Source of the DNA: Entamoeba histolytica HM-1:IMSS
Taxonomy: Eukaryota > Evosea > Mastigamoebida > Endamoebidae
Reading direction: 5' to 3'
DNA length: 64,000 nt
NCBI RefSeq assembly: GCF_000208925.1
Contig: NW_001914867.1
Span: 83,382-147,381 of the forward strand
Made by a program: the position numbers and the translations under genes. This document shows, one piece after another, positions 32,122 through 41,618 of this stretch. The notes under the pieces are model-generated. The model did not search any database. It saw only the letters and a list, made by a program, of their open reading frames with translations, and had not been told where the DNA came from. Position 1 is the stretch's first letter, and every line of letters begins with the position of its first letter.

Positions 32122-32346
32122 ATGACTGAAAAATCATTTTTTATTGCTTCTTATAGAATGAGTAATAAACCAAGTTAACTTTTCCAAAATGTTGTTATTA
32201 TAACAACTGAACAAACAGAGTTAATAATAATAGAGTTTACAGAAAATGGATAGGTTGATCAAATAGTTCATAAATATACTTGACATACTATTTAGGAAAA
32301 TGTTTGTTATACTTCATGATAAAGTGATAAGACACTTTTAAATTAA
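32122..32346 (+). pseudogene. decayed plus-strand coding remnant
   Basis: One frame of 75 codons from ATG 32122 to TAA 32346 contains coding-like blocks (MTEKSFFIASYRMSNKPS, then VVIITTEQTELIIIEFTENG) separated by in-frame stops. That the blocks share one frame over 225 nt supports a dead gene rather than noise. No family is recognised. Confidence 0.35.
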
Positions 32347-32716
32347 ATAAAGAAAAAAAAAAGAAAGACATGACTCTGTTAATTATGTCTTTTTAAAATA
32401 ACAAAATAAGTTTGATGTTTGATTATAAAAAAATATCAAAAGTTAGCAATACATCAAAAATGTGTTTGTGTTTATTCTAAATTTTACAAATACTCTTGTA
32501 TTATTACTAATTAAAAGGATATTTAATTTAAATACTAAAAGAATTTAATCTAATTCATATGTACTTCATTCCATCTAGTCATTACTTAAATGATAATTTT
32601 AGACATCAAAAATAGAAAGAGAATTACTCAAAGATGATAATAACATCAAATTTAATTAAAATTATAGTTTCCATAGAGATGATTTGAAGTAAATAATAAA
32701 AACTAAAAATCAAAAG

Positions 32717-32727
32717 AACTTAAAAAG
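32717..32727 (+). promoter_or_regulatory. GAAC/TTAAAA promoter element of the myotubularin gene
   Basis: AAAAGAACTTAAAAAGATAG lies 25-30 nt before the ATG at 32745, nearly identical to the RPN2 element. Confidence 0.5.
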
Positions 32728-32744
32728 ATAGTCCATAATAAATA

Positions 32745-34424
32745 ATGAATGATCCTTTACAATTTCCTATTGATGATTATTATTGCACTGAAACAAATAA
32801 CTTCATAAATAACTCAGTGACAAGATTGAATTCACAAAATAATTCATATGAACCTAATCAACGAGTCCAAATTTTAACTAAGTCTATTGAAGAACATTTT
32901 AATCCATCAACAAATTATTCTCCATCAACAACTGTAGAAAAAATAATTCATTTACCTTTATTAGAAGGAGAAATAATTAAAAATGAACACAAAGGATTTA
33001 TCTTTGAAAAAATACACACGTCTATTTATATTACTAACCATAGACTTATCTTATATTTTCATTCAACAGAAGAATGTATGACATTTCCATTCTTTTGTTT
33101 ATTAAAAATTAAAATCACCGAACATAATGGAGTTTGTTATACATTCTATTTTAAAGACTGTCAAATTATTACATTATCAGCATATGAGCCAAGTACTCCA
33201 TGTACTTCATTTGTTCAAATGATCCGACAAATGATTGAGACGTATTGTCCAATTGATTTTGTGATGAGAGGAGTTGGTGGAAAACATGGTTGGAGTTCGT
33301 ATAATATTTATAATGAATTTTCAAGGATGAGACTAGAGGGAGAATGGAAGGTATGTGAATATAATAGTAAGTACGAAATATGCAACACATACCCAACTCA
33401 GTTAATAGTTCCAATGGATATTCATAAAAGTACATTAATGGCATCTTCTGAATTTAGAACTAATGGAAGAATACCAGTATTAACTTGGATTCATCCACAA
33501 ACAAGAAAAGTTTTACTTCGATCCAGTCAACCTAAAACAGGTTTTACAGGAAAATCAGATGAAGATGTTACATTATTGTATAGAGAAGGTGGAGGTAGTT
33601 ATATTCAAATATATGATTGTAGAGATTATTACTCTGCATTAGGAAATAAAGCATTTAAACAAGCTGGGTTTGAATCAATATCAGAATATACTTTTTGTTC
33701 AATAGAATTTCTTAATATTCCAAATATCCATCGTGTTAAAGAAGCATTTAATGAGTGCTATGATATTTTTTTAACACAAGACGAAACGATGTCGATATTA
33801 CCTATAATATATAAAAGTGAATGGATAAAATATATACAAATATTATTACAATCAACACAAACTGTTTCGAATATGTTAGAAAACAAATCAGTTTTAGTTC
33901 ATTGCTCTGATGGATGGGATAGAACAAGTCAAATATGTAGTTTAGTTGAACTAATGCTTGATCCATTTTATAGAACCATTTCAGGATTTGCTGTATTGAT
34001 TGAAAAAGATTGGTTATCTTTTGGTCATCAATTTCAAACAAGAAGTGGAATCACACATGATACAACAAATACATCTCCAATTTTTCTTCAATTTCTTCAT
34101 TGTGTTCATGTATTATTAAAACAAAATCCATACTCATTTGAATTTAATGATAAACTTCTTCAATTTCTTGCTGATGAATTATTTACTTTTAAGTATGGAA
34201 CATTTGCTTTTAACTGTGAAAAAGATCGTAAAGAAATTAAAGCAAGTCTTTATTCTGCTTCAATTTGGGATGATGTTATAAATATGACTGAATTTATAAA
34301 TGAACACTTTAAACTCTCTTCTAATCCATTGACACTAAACACTTCATTACTTTGTATTAGTTCTTGGTTAAATTACTTCATTAGATATTCTCAACCTTTA
34401 ATCTCACAGAAAACTCTGTATTAA
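32745..34424 (+). CDS. myotubularin-family phosphoinositide 3-phosphatase, 559 aa
   Basis: After an Asn/Ser-rich start, residues about 70-150 look like a PH-GRAM domain (HLPLLEGEIIKNEHKGFIFE, ITNHRLILYFHS). The phosphatase domain follows with WSSYNIYNEFSRM, RIPVLTWIHP, LLRSSQPKTGF and the active-site loop VHCSDGWDRTSQ, where Cys387 and Arg393 complete the CX5R motif with both aspartates. WLSFGHQFQTRSG and SPIFLQFLHCVHVL are also family signatures. The enzyme should dephosphorylate PI3P and PI(3,5)P2 on endosomal membranes. All catalytic residues are present, unlike the inactive relatives common in this family. There is no FYVE or coiled-coil tail. ATG 32745 follows a GAAC box. Confidence 0.95.
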   Translation: MNDPLQFPIDDYYCTETNNFINNSVTRLNSQNNSYEPNQRVQILTKSIEEHFNPSTNYSPSTTVEKIIHLPLLEGEIIKNEHKGFIFEKIHTSIYITNHRLILYFHSTEECMTFPFFCLLKIKITEHNGVCYTFYFKDCQIITLSAYEPSTPCTSFVQMIRQMIETYCPIDFVMRGVGGKHGWSSYNIYNEFSRMRLEGEWKVCEYNSKYEICNTYPTQLIVPMDIHKSTLMASSEFRTNGRIPVLTWIHPQTRKVLLRSSQPKTGFTGKSDEDVTLLYREGGGSYIQIYDCRDYYSALGNKAFKQAGFESISEYTFCSIEFLNIPNIHRVKEAFNECYDIFLTQDETMSILPIIYKSEWIKYIQILLQSTQTVSNMLENKSVLVHCSDGWDRTSQICSLVELMLDPFYRTISGFAVLIEKDWLSFGHQFQTRSGITHDTTNTSPIFLQFLHCVHVLLKQNPYSFEFNDKLLQFLADELFTFKYGTFAFNCEKDRKEIKASLYSASIWDDVINMTEFINEHFKLSSNPLTLNTSLLCISSWLNYFIRYSQPLISQKTLY

Positions 34425-35529
34425 ATATTATGTTTTATATAACACATTTCTTTTTATTATTTTAGAAGTTTTTGCTATTTTAAAAAGATTGACGTTTTGG
34501 TATAAATAATATGAACTAAAAATTCTAACATTTGAATAAAAAATAATCAAATAATAAAACACCTCAAACATACTCACAAATAATGCCAAAAAAGAACATA
34601 ACTTTCTAAACTCATTAACATATAGAATTTATATGAATAAAATTTATTTTTTAAAAAGAGAAGTATGACTAAAACTTTGAGAGTCAAATAAATAACTTTT
34701 CATGAATAAAGATTCATTCTCATCAAGGATAAATGAAACAAAATCTTATAAGAATTTTATTATTAAAGAAAAGAATATACAATTAACGAAACAAAAAAAA
34801 AACAATAAAGTTATATGTTTAATTCTTGGGTAAAGAAACCTTTCTAAACGGTAAGATGATTTTGTTTTGTAAGAAATTATATGTTATTGGGTTAAAATAA
34901 AGAAAATAACTACTACTTATATAATTTAGTGCCATCTCAAAATTCCAAACCTTGGTTGCATGAACGAACAACAATAAGAAAAAAAAAATAAAGGAAAAAA
35001 TTATAGAATGGGGACATTAAAAAGATATTAGAAATGTACGTATTAAACAGAAGAGAAATATTTATTCTTTAACCTAAATTGTTAAAAAAAAGATAGGGTC
35101 TTAGTTAGAGTCTTATTACTATTACTTTAAATATAGTCTTATCCTAGTTATTAAAAAAAAGAGGTAAAGAAATATACAAGACATTAGTAATTGTTCTGAA
35201 AATGACTTTATATTATAATAACAAAATTCTGTTATCAGAAAGAATGAGAAAATTTATTCAGAAAAATATGATTCAAGGATTGAATCTATTTTAGAATAAA
35301 TAAAGAAAAAAGACAAAAATATGAAACAAAAAGTAAAAATCAAAAATTAAAATGAGAAACGAAAAAATTACAACTTGGAAAAAAGAACTTGAAATAAGAA
35401 TAGTAAAAAATTAAAAAAAATTAGAAAAGAAATAGAATTAGTCAAAGAAACTAGAAAAATATGACATAAAAATAGAATAACTAGATTCAAAGAAAAAGAA
35501 TAGGCAATGTGAAGGGTTTTAACTATTAA
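34425..35529. other. spacer, purine-rich towards its end, no gene seen
   Basis: About 1.1 kb between two plus-strand genes. The last 350 nt are A/G-rich on the plus strand with short lysine/glutamate-rich frames broken by stops, which could be a decayed coiled-coil sequence or simple composition bias. Confidence 0.4.
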
Positions 35530-36987
35530 ATGTTAGAAAGAATGCAAGGCCATACTAGACACTCACGACTAACAATGCCTAAACCAAATAAAAAGAAAGC
35601 CATAGTTATGGTTGATACATCCAAACTTGAAGAATTAGACATGGATGATGTATTTGCAGTTGAAACTGATATTAACAAATTGAGGGGGTGTGCCATGTGT
35701 AGTGCATTATCGAATAGAGGATATTTTTTAAAACAAAATCAAGAAAAGAAGTACCACTATGAGATTCGTGCACTTCCTGGACATTTAGAAGAAAGAAAAA
35801 AAGTAGAAAAAGTAGCAAAAAAAGAAAGTGTAAGACAAAGAAGAAATAGAAAAAGAATGATTGTTGAAAAAAGTGATGATGTAGAAAAGAAAGAAACATT
35901 AAATGTGTCTGAAGAAGTTATTAGAGTTTCTCCAAAGTTAGATGGAAATGATTCAGTTGATTCTAAAAAAATTAAAACATTTGAAAACGAAAGTTCAAAA
36001 AGAAAAGTTCAAAAAAAGAGTAAGATTTCTGAAGTGCAAGAAGATAAAAAAGAAAAAAAGGTTAAGAAAAGAAAAGGTCTAGGTAATGAAGAAATGACAG
36101 TAACTTTAAACCTTGATAAAGCATTATTAGGAATTGATGAACAACTTACTAATTTCGAAAATCTTCAAGACATAAAAGGTATAAAAAGAAGAGGAAGAAA
36201 ACCAAAAACACAACCAATTACTGTCTTACAAAATACATCACAAAGTACTCTTCTTACTACACCAACGCCTCTGAATGCTCAAGGAATTCCTGTTTATAAA
36301 CCAGAACGGTTACCAAATATTAAAAAGCCAATATCCCAAGAAGTTCTTCCATGTAGACAAATATTAAATCACCTAAAACTCTTACCAGAAGCAAGTCCTT
36401 TTTTAACACCAGTTGATCCAATTGCACAAAATTTACCAGATTATTATGTTGTTATTACACATCCAATGGATTTAAATACTATTACAAAGAAATTTAGGTA
36501 TGGAATTTATGAACATATTGATGATTTTGCTAATGATGTACGGTTAGTTTTTAAAAATGCTATGAAATATAATCCACCAAGAAATACAATTCATATATTT
36601 GCATCAACATTATTGAGATATTTTGATGATCAAATTAAAGAGATATATGATTGCAGAAGGTCTATCAAAGTTATCTTTAATCAGGATGAACATAATTATT
36701 GGAATGACCAAAGAGAATGGATGGACTTTAAACAAAGTATTGAAGAACTAAAAGAAGAACAAGGAATTCTTCCTCTAAAAATGGAAGAAGAACGAGTTAT
36801 ACCACTTTCATTTGAAGAAAAAATTGAGTTAAGTAAAAGACTTGAGGAAGTTGAAGGAGCTAAACAAGAAGAAGTATTAAAATATCTAAAAATAGACAAA
36901 GACGAAGGTGAAATAGAAATTAAATTTGAAACATTAAACGAACAAGATTTGATCATGTTAAATAAGATTGTCTCACCTTGTAATTGA
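35530..36987 (+). CDS. BET-type protein: one bromodomain plus extra-terminal (NET) domain
   Basis: A 485-residue protein. Residues 1-210 are basic and Lys/Glu-rich with several nuclear-localisation-like clusters (RRNRKRMI, KKVKKRKG, IKRRGRKP). The bromodomain spans about 270-375: CRQILNHLKLLPEASPFLTP, PDYYVVITHPMDLNTI and FKNAMKYNPPRN, with the acetyl-lysine-binding Asn in KYNPP. Residues about 420-480 resemble the NET domain (SFEEKIELSKRLEEVEGAKQ then DEGEIEIKFETLNEQDL). One bromodomain followed by NET defines a BET/GTE-type chromatin reader that binds acetylated histones and recruits transcription factors. ATG 35530 is the first; downstream ATGs at codons 5 and 16 are alternatives. Confidence 0.9.
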   Translation: MLERMQGHTRHSRLTMPKPNKKKAIVMVDTSKLEELDMDDVFAVETDINKLRGCAMCSALSNRGYFLKQNQEKKYHYEIRALPGHLEERKKVEKVAKKESVRQRRNRKRMIVEKSDDVEKKETLNVSEEVIRVSPKLDGNDSVDSKKIKTFENESSKRKVQKKSKISEVQEDKKEKKVKKRKGLGNEEMTVTLNLDKALLGIDEQLTNFENLQDIKGIKRRGRKPKTQPITVLQNTSQSTLLTTPTPLNAQGIPVYKPERLPNIKKPISQEVLPCRQILNHLKLLPEASPFLTPVDPIAQNLPDYYVVITHPMDLNTITKKFRYGIYEHIDDFANDVRLVFKNAMKYNPPRNTIHIFASTLLRYFDDQIKEIYDCRRSIKVIFNQDEHNYWNDQREWMDFKQSIEELKEEQGILPLKMEEERVIPLSFEEKIELSKRLEEVEGAKQEEVLKYLKIDKDEGEIEIKFETLNEQDLIMLNKIVSPCN

Positions 36988-37156
36988 ATAAAATTTCAGT
37001 TTTGTATAAATACTATTTTTATTTTTTTTTTACTTAATTAAAAAAAAAGAAAAATCCTTTAAACAATTTAATAAAAGACTTATTTACAAGTTATTAGGAA
37101 AGATGTAAAAAATGGTTTTGAGAATACAACAATCAATAAGAAATAAGTAATAGCTA

Positions 37157-37900
37157 TTAATTAAATATCTTTTGCATATTGGTTTGAATAAAACTATCAG
37201 TATTTTCTAATTTAATATTCTCAATTAAACCTTCAGATAGATTTGGTAATAAAGTAAAAGAAGATTCAATGTCATTCATACAATATTTATAAGAAGATGA
37301 AAGAGAAGGTAAAGCAAATTTCTTCTCATCTTTAGATTTAATAGTAATATTATCTTGGGAATATTCACAAGAAAAAGGAGTTTCATTTTGTGTTGAACTA
37401 ATTTCAAAACAATTTGAATCTGTACATTCCCATGGAGCTTCATATTTATGTAATTTCCAAACACCAGTTTTATTAACAGTAGATTTACCAGACTCAAATA
37501 AATTACAATGGATCATAGCATCTAAAATAGCTTTTTTCCATTTATTTGGGTTGGTTCTAAATTGACCCAATTGAGAAAAAAGGTACCAATGATCAACAAT
37601 AAACCAATGAACATCATATTTTAATGAGAAATATCCATTTTTTTTATGAATTACAGATAAACAATAGAAGATAACTCGACAAATATATTGCCAAGAAATA
37701 ACATTTCTTGACCTTTCTTTTAATAATACACTTATACCTTTTTGGCATAATGGACAGAAGCAAAGTTTTAAATGATATGGTTCATTTTCATCGACTATAG
37801 GTGTTGAATCAATAGGATCAAAAGAAGGAAATATTTTTGAATTACAGTATTGATTCATTGGTATTGATTGCATTAAACAATAAAAGTTCTTTCCTTTCAT
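37157..37900 (-). CDS. unknown 247-aa protein with possible winged-helix region
   Basis: Intact frame from ATG 37900 to TAA 37157, convergent with the bromodomain gene. A CxxC pair (LCFCPLCQKG) lies near residue 50. Residues about 70-150 (SWQYICRVIFYCLSVIHKK, YFSLKYDVHWFIVDHWYLF, NPNKWKKAILDAMIHCNLFE and TGVWKL) alternate helices and a beta hairpin with regularly spaced tryptophans, suggesting a winged-helix or similar DNA-binding fold, as in Entamoeba nuclear regulators. The C-terminal 80 residues are Ser/Asn-rich. No domain can be named with certainty; a transcription-related role is inference. Confidence 0.7.
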   Translation of the reverse strand: MKGKNFYCLMQSIPMNQYCNSKIFPSFDPIDSTPIVDENEPYHLKLCFCPLCQKGISVLLKERSRNVISWQYICRVIFYCLSVIHKKNGYFSLKYDVHWFIVDHWYLFSQLGQFRTNPNKWKKAILDAMIHCNLFESGKSTVNKTGVWKLHKYEAPWECTDSNCFEISSTQNETPFSCEYSQDNITIKSKDEKKFALPSLSSSYKYCMNDIESSFTLLPNLSEGLIENIKLENTDSFIQTNMQKIFN

Positions 37901-38321
37901 TCTTTTTATATCTCTGAAATGATAATATGAAAAATTAAAAGGTAATAATAGGATAGAATCTCGTTAATTATTTTGTTCCTTATATCTTTTCAGTTTTACT
38001 TTTATTATTAACCTTCTTCTGTTTTTTCAGAAAAATACATAGACAAAAATAGAAATGGAAAATATTTTCTATTTTTGGATTATTTTGTGAGATTAACAAC
38101 GTGTTTTTTGTTTTGTTTGAATATTAATAAAAATAATTAAAAATATTATAGAATTATTATCGTTATTATTTGTATCCAAACGAAATGTGAAAGAAAGGAA
38201 AAAAATGGTTTGAAATGAAAAAATTGTTTTGTTCCTTCTATCTAAATTTAAAAAATAGAATAAATCGTTATATATAACAAGAACAAAATTAAAAAAAAAA
38301 AGAATTAATATAAACATTGAA
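37901..38321. other. spacer, nothing recognised
   Basis: AT-rich space between two minus-strand genes. A weak minus-strand frame at 38338-38093 is low complexity and overlaps the next gene's 3' end; it was not called. Confidence 0.4.
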
Positions 38322-40655
38322 TTATTGTTCAAAGTCATGAATTAAGAGATTTCCATAAGGTTGAGAAATAATAATATATCTATCATTACAAGAAAAACCT
38401 TTTATTTTATTTTCAGTTTTAAATAATGTTTGTGGTAATTTCATTTGATTATTAACAATCCAAGTTTGAACAACATCTTTTTCACTTGAATAAGAAATAA
38501 TTTTTCTATTAAATAATTCAAATCCTTTAATTTGACCTGTATGAGGTCTTCTGTCATATTCTCTTTCATTTATTCTCATATCCCACATTCTAATAATATT
38601 ATCATTTCCAACTGAAATGAAATGATTGTCAAATCCTTGAATATCTATAACACCACCAATATGACTAACAAAATTAAAACAAGTTTTATTTTCTCTTTTA
38701 TCTAAAATTTCTATTCTACCATTTTCTTTACCAATAATAATTATATTTTCATTATCATAAACACATGAAATATTATTTTGTATATCACTTCTCCAAAGTT
38801 CATTTCCAGTTTGACATTCATATTGAATAATTTCATTTCCAATATGAAAAATAGTACTTCCATTAAACCCAAATTGAATCTTTCCATGTTCTTCTCCTAT
38901 TTTTGTCATTTTTGTTGTTTCTTCAAAATTTACATATTTTCTAATTCCTCCTGTTTTGTAATAAACATATAATGTATCTTCATCAACTCCTCTTTTCATA
39001 CTAACTATATTTCCATAACTCTGCATTCTACTCATTTTTCCATTGAAGTCTATTTTCATTAATTTTTTTCCATTAGAAGCTATAATACCATTATTCATAA
39101 CAATAACATTATCAATAGGTTGTTGTAATGAAAATAACTTTCCACGTGTTTTACCACAATTTCTATCTCTCTTACAAAAATATAAAAATTCACTTCGATA
39201 AAGATGAGACGTTAATTCTTTATTTGGATATCGTTTATCGAATGTATGTTTATTTATATATTGTTCATATATTTTTTTATAAATTTGGTTTGATACTTCA
39301 GATGTTAATGCAGCACGAAATTTTCTACAAACAAATGGAAGAACAAAAAGATCCCTTGGACCAAGAAACCAAAATACTTTAAGAACTGTTTTATTTGAAC
39401 AAAATAATATAGGAGCATGTGATATTATTGATGATACGGTTGTTTCTTTGTCTTTAATTTTTGAAAACATATAAACATTTGCTAATAATTGATTTGCCAT
39501 TTCATTTCTATTAAGAAGTTTATTTTGAATAAATAATAAATTTAAACAAGGTTGTGAAAAGAATGCATGAATTGCAAGGTTCATAACAGTTAAATTATAA
39601 ATAATTTTTTTTCTTTCATTAATACTAATATTATTTAAACATTGTAATGTAAATAAATATCCATATTGTATTCTTTGAATATTTGAAATAGATGTTATAA
39701 ATGCTCCACCTGTAATATTACATTGATTAAAATGTTCATATTGACATAATTTTGGTTCTGTTTGAAAAGAGATTATTCCAAAACTATCACCAATTCTATA
39801 ACTAATACTTTGATCAATAGTAACTTTATCACCAAAAAATAATGTTTCTCTATGATACGTTCTTATTCTATCATTATTTTTAATTAAAACTGTAATAGGA
39901 AAAATAAAATCCCAATTTTCTGGATGTGCAAATTGAGTCATAATATCTATAATTCTACTTTTAGAAATAACTTCTCCTTGAACATAAAATTGAGTACATT
40001 CAATATTAATTTTAACTCTAACTTTTTTATTTTCATGATAAATAATTTTATATTCTTTCTCTTTTTGTGTCATTGTATTAAATAAATTTCTTTCCATTTC
40101 ATATATTCTTTTTGAGTCAATATTTCTATTAAAATATTCATTGATATTATCATTTTGTTTTTTCATTAGAATGGTATTTAAAAAAGGAATTGTTTTCTCT
40201 TCTACTGTTTTTTCTTTAAATTCTTCAATAATAATAAATTCACTTCCTTCATTTCTTTTTTTTACTGCAAATATTGTTCTTTTTAATATCCCATTGGATA
40301 AATAATACCGAATACTTATTTGCATTGTGTCTGTTATCATATTTGTTAATTTAAATACTTTTGGAAGACAAAATTGTACTGGAAGTGATAAATCAATACA
40401 ATATTCATTATTTCCTTCATTTCTTGAATAATTAACACTCGAGTCATAAAGGCTTTGATTCATTGGATCACTAATTAATTCAAATAATTGTTCGCTTCGT
40501 ATATTCATTATAATTTTACTTCGAATAATGAAGTATTTGGTATTTTTATATTCATTTTTTGAATAACAATTTGTGTCACTACTATAAATATCTATCCAAT
40601 CATTATTTGACTCAATAATCTCAATAACTTCATCTATTCCATCACTAAAGTCCAT
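38322..40655 (-). CDS. START-like / F-box / WD40 multidomain protein, 777 aa
   Basis: Intact frame from ATG 40655. Residues about 1-390 contain two segments resembling START or coenzyme-Q-type lipid-binding domains: RSEQLFELISDPMNQSLYD, and a second one with FAHPENWDFIFPITVLIK and RTYHRETLFFGDKVTIDQS. Residues about 420-465 look like an F-box (VLKVFWFLGPRDLFVLPFVC then RKFRAAL). Residues about 505-775 form a WD40-like propeller (ISNIQ-type blades ending GNDNIIRMWDMRIN and GNLLIHDFEQ). F-box plus WD40 suggests an SCF substrate receptor; lipid-binding-like domains at the N-terminus are unusual for such a protein. Domain calls are from motif shape only; the F-box and the WD motif are the best supported. 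Confidence 0.75.
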   Translation of the reverse strand: MDFSDGIDEVIEIIESNNDWIDIYSSDTNCYSKNEYKNTKYFIIRSKIIMNIRSEQLFELISDPMNQSLYDSSVNYSRNEGNNEYCIDLSLPVQFCLPKVFKLTNMITDTMQISIRYYLSNGILKRTIFAVKKRNEGSEFIIIEEFKEKTVEEKTIPFLNTILMKKQNDNINEYFNRNIDSKRIYEMERNLFNTMTQKEKEYKIIYHENKKVRVKINIECTQFYVQGEVISKSRIIDIMTQFAHPENWDFIFPITVLIKNNDRIRTYHRETLFFGDKVTIDQSISYRIGDSFGIISFQTEPKLCQYEHFNQCNITGGAFITSISNIQRIQYGYLFTLQCLNNISINERKKIIYNLTVMNLAIHAFFSQPCLNLLFIQNKLLNRNEMANQLLANVYMFSKIKDKETTVSSIISHAPILFCSNKTVLKVFWFLGPRDLFVLPFVCRKFRAALTSEVSNQIYKKIYEQYINKHTFDKRYPNKELTSHLYRSEFLYFCKRDRNCGKTRGKLFSLQQPIDNVIVMNNGIIASNGKKLMKIDFNGKMSRMQSYGNIVSMKRGVDEDTLYVYYKTGGIRKYVNFEETTKMTKIGEEHGKIQFGFNGSTIFHIGNEIIQYECQTGNELWRSDIQNNISCVYDNENIIIIGKENGRIEILDKRENKTCFNFVSHIGGVIDIQGFDNHFISVGNDNIIRMWDMRINEREYDRRPHTGQIKGFELFNRKIISYSSEKDVVQTWIVNNQMKLPQTLFKTENKIKGFSCNDRYIIISQPYGNLLIHDFEQ

Positions 40656-41618
40656 GTAACTAATTTTTTAAAGATAGTACAATCCCTTTTGTTTTTAAAA
40701 AACAATAATATTATTGTTATTATTAACATTATTCTATTTTGTTTTTTATTATTAAAAAAAAATGTTATTTTTAATAGAAGTGAATTTAACAATAAATTTA
40801 ACAACTCCACAAGATGAGGAATTTTAAAAAATTAGTATATCCATTTAATCTTTTTTTGTTTTTAAAAATGATTTTCATTCAAAATAAATCAGTAATCCAT
40901 TAAAACTACTTTGTATATTAAGTACAACTAGTTCAAGTGATTAGTTAAAAAAAAATAAAAACAATTACTTTGTAGAATGTATAAATAAATATCATAAAAT
41001 CTATTAAATAAAATCAATAATGTTGTTATATGGTTTTTATTTTAATATATACTAAAATTCTTCATTCTTTATTTTCTTATTTTTTAATCAAAAAATAAAA
41101 CATTATCACTCTAAATTATGACTAATTTCATTTATCATCAACATTCAATTCCTTTTCTTCGACAGTACCATATTATCAAATGTACTTACATCATAATAAG
41201 AAAATATTAATACTATCTTTACAAATTTTTACTCTTCTATTATAATAAAATGATATTACGTCATCACAAATAATAATCACTGATATTATTGCATTATTGA
41301 TTAGAATATTCTCCAACCAATGGCAGAGATATAATCAGAAGATAAAGTTCAATTCAAAGCATAGATTCATTTTAATGTTTGTTAAATGTCTCTGATGTCT
41401 CAACTTCAAATTTCCTAGTAAAATAAAAAAGTTTGTGGTTTCAAAAATAATATAAATTATATGAGTTTTTGATTTTGATTTGTTGTTATTTTGTTTAATT
41501 GAAGTATTATCTTATTTAATTTCCTTTTGTTAAACCTCAAAACGATTTTTTCATTATTAAAAACATCATTGAAACTGATATAAAATGACAAATTCCAGAA
41601 CTTATATCCATCAAATCA
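40656..41618. other. divergent promoter region and spacer, nothing recognised
   Basis: About 960 nt between divergent genes; AT-rich. A short plus-strand frame near 41119 (MTNFIYHQHSIPFLRQYHII) may be a fossil but is too short to call. Confidence 0.4.
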
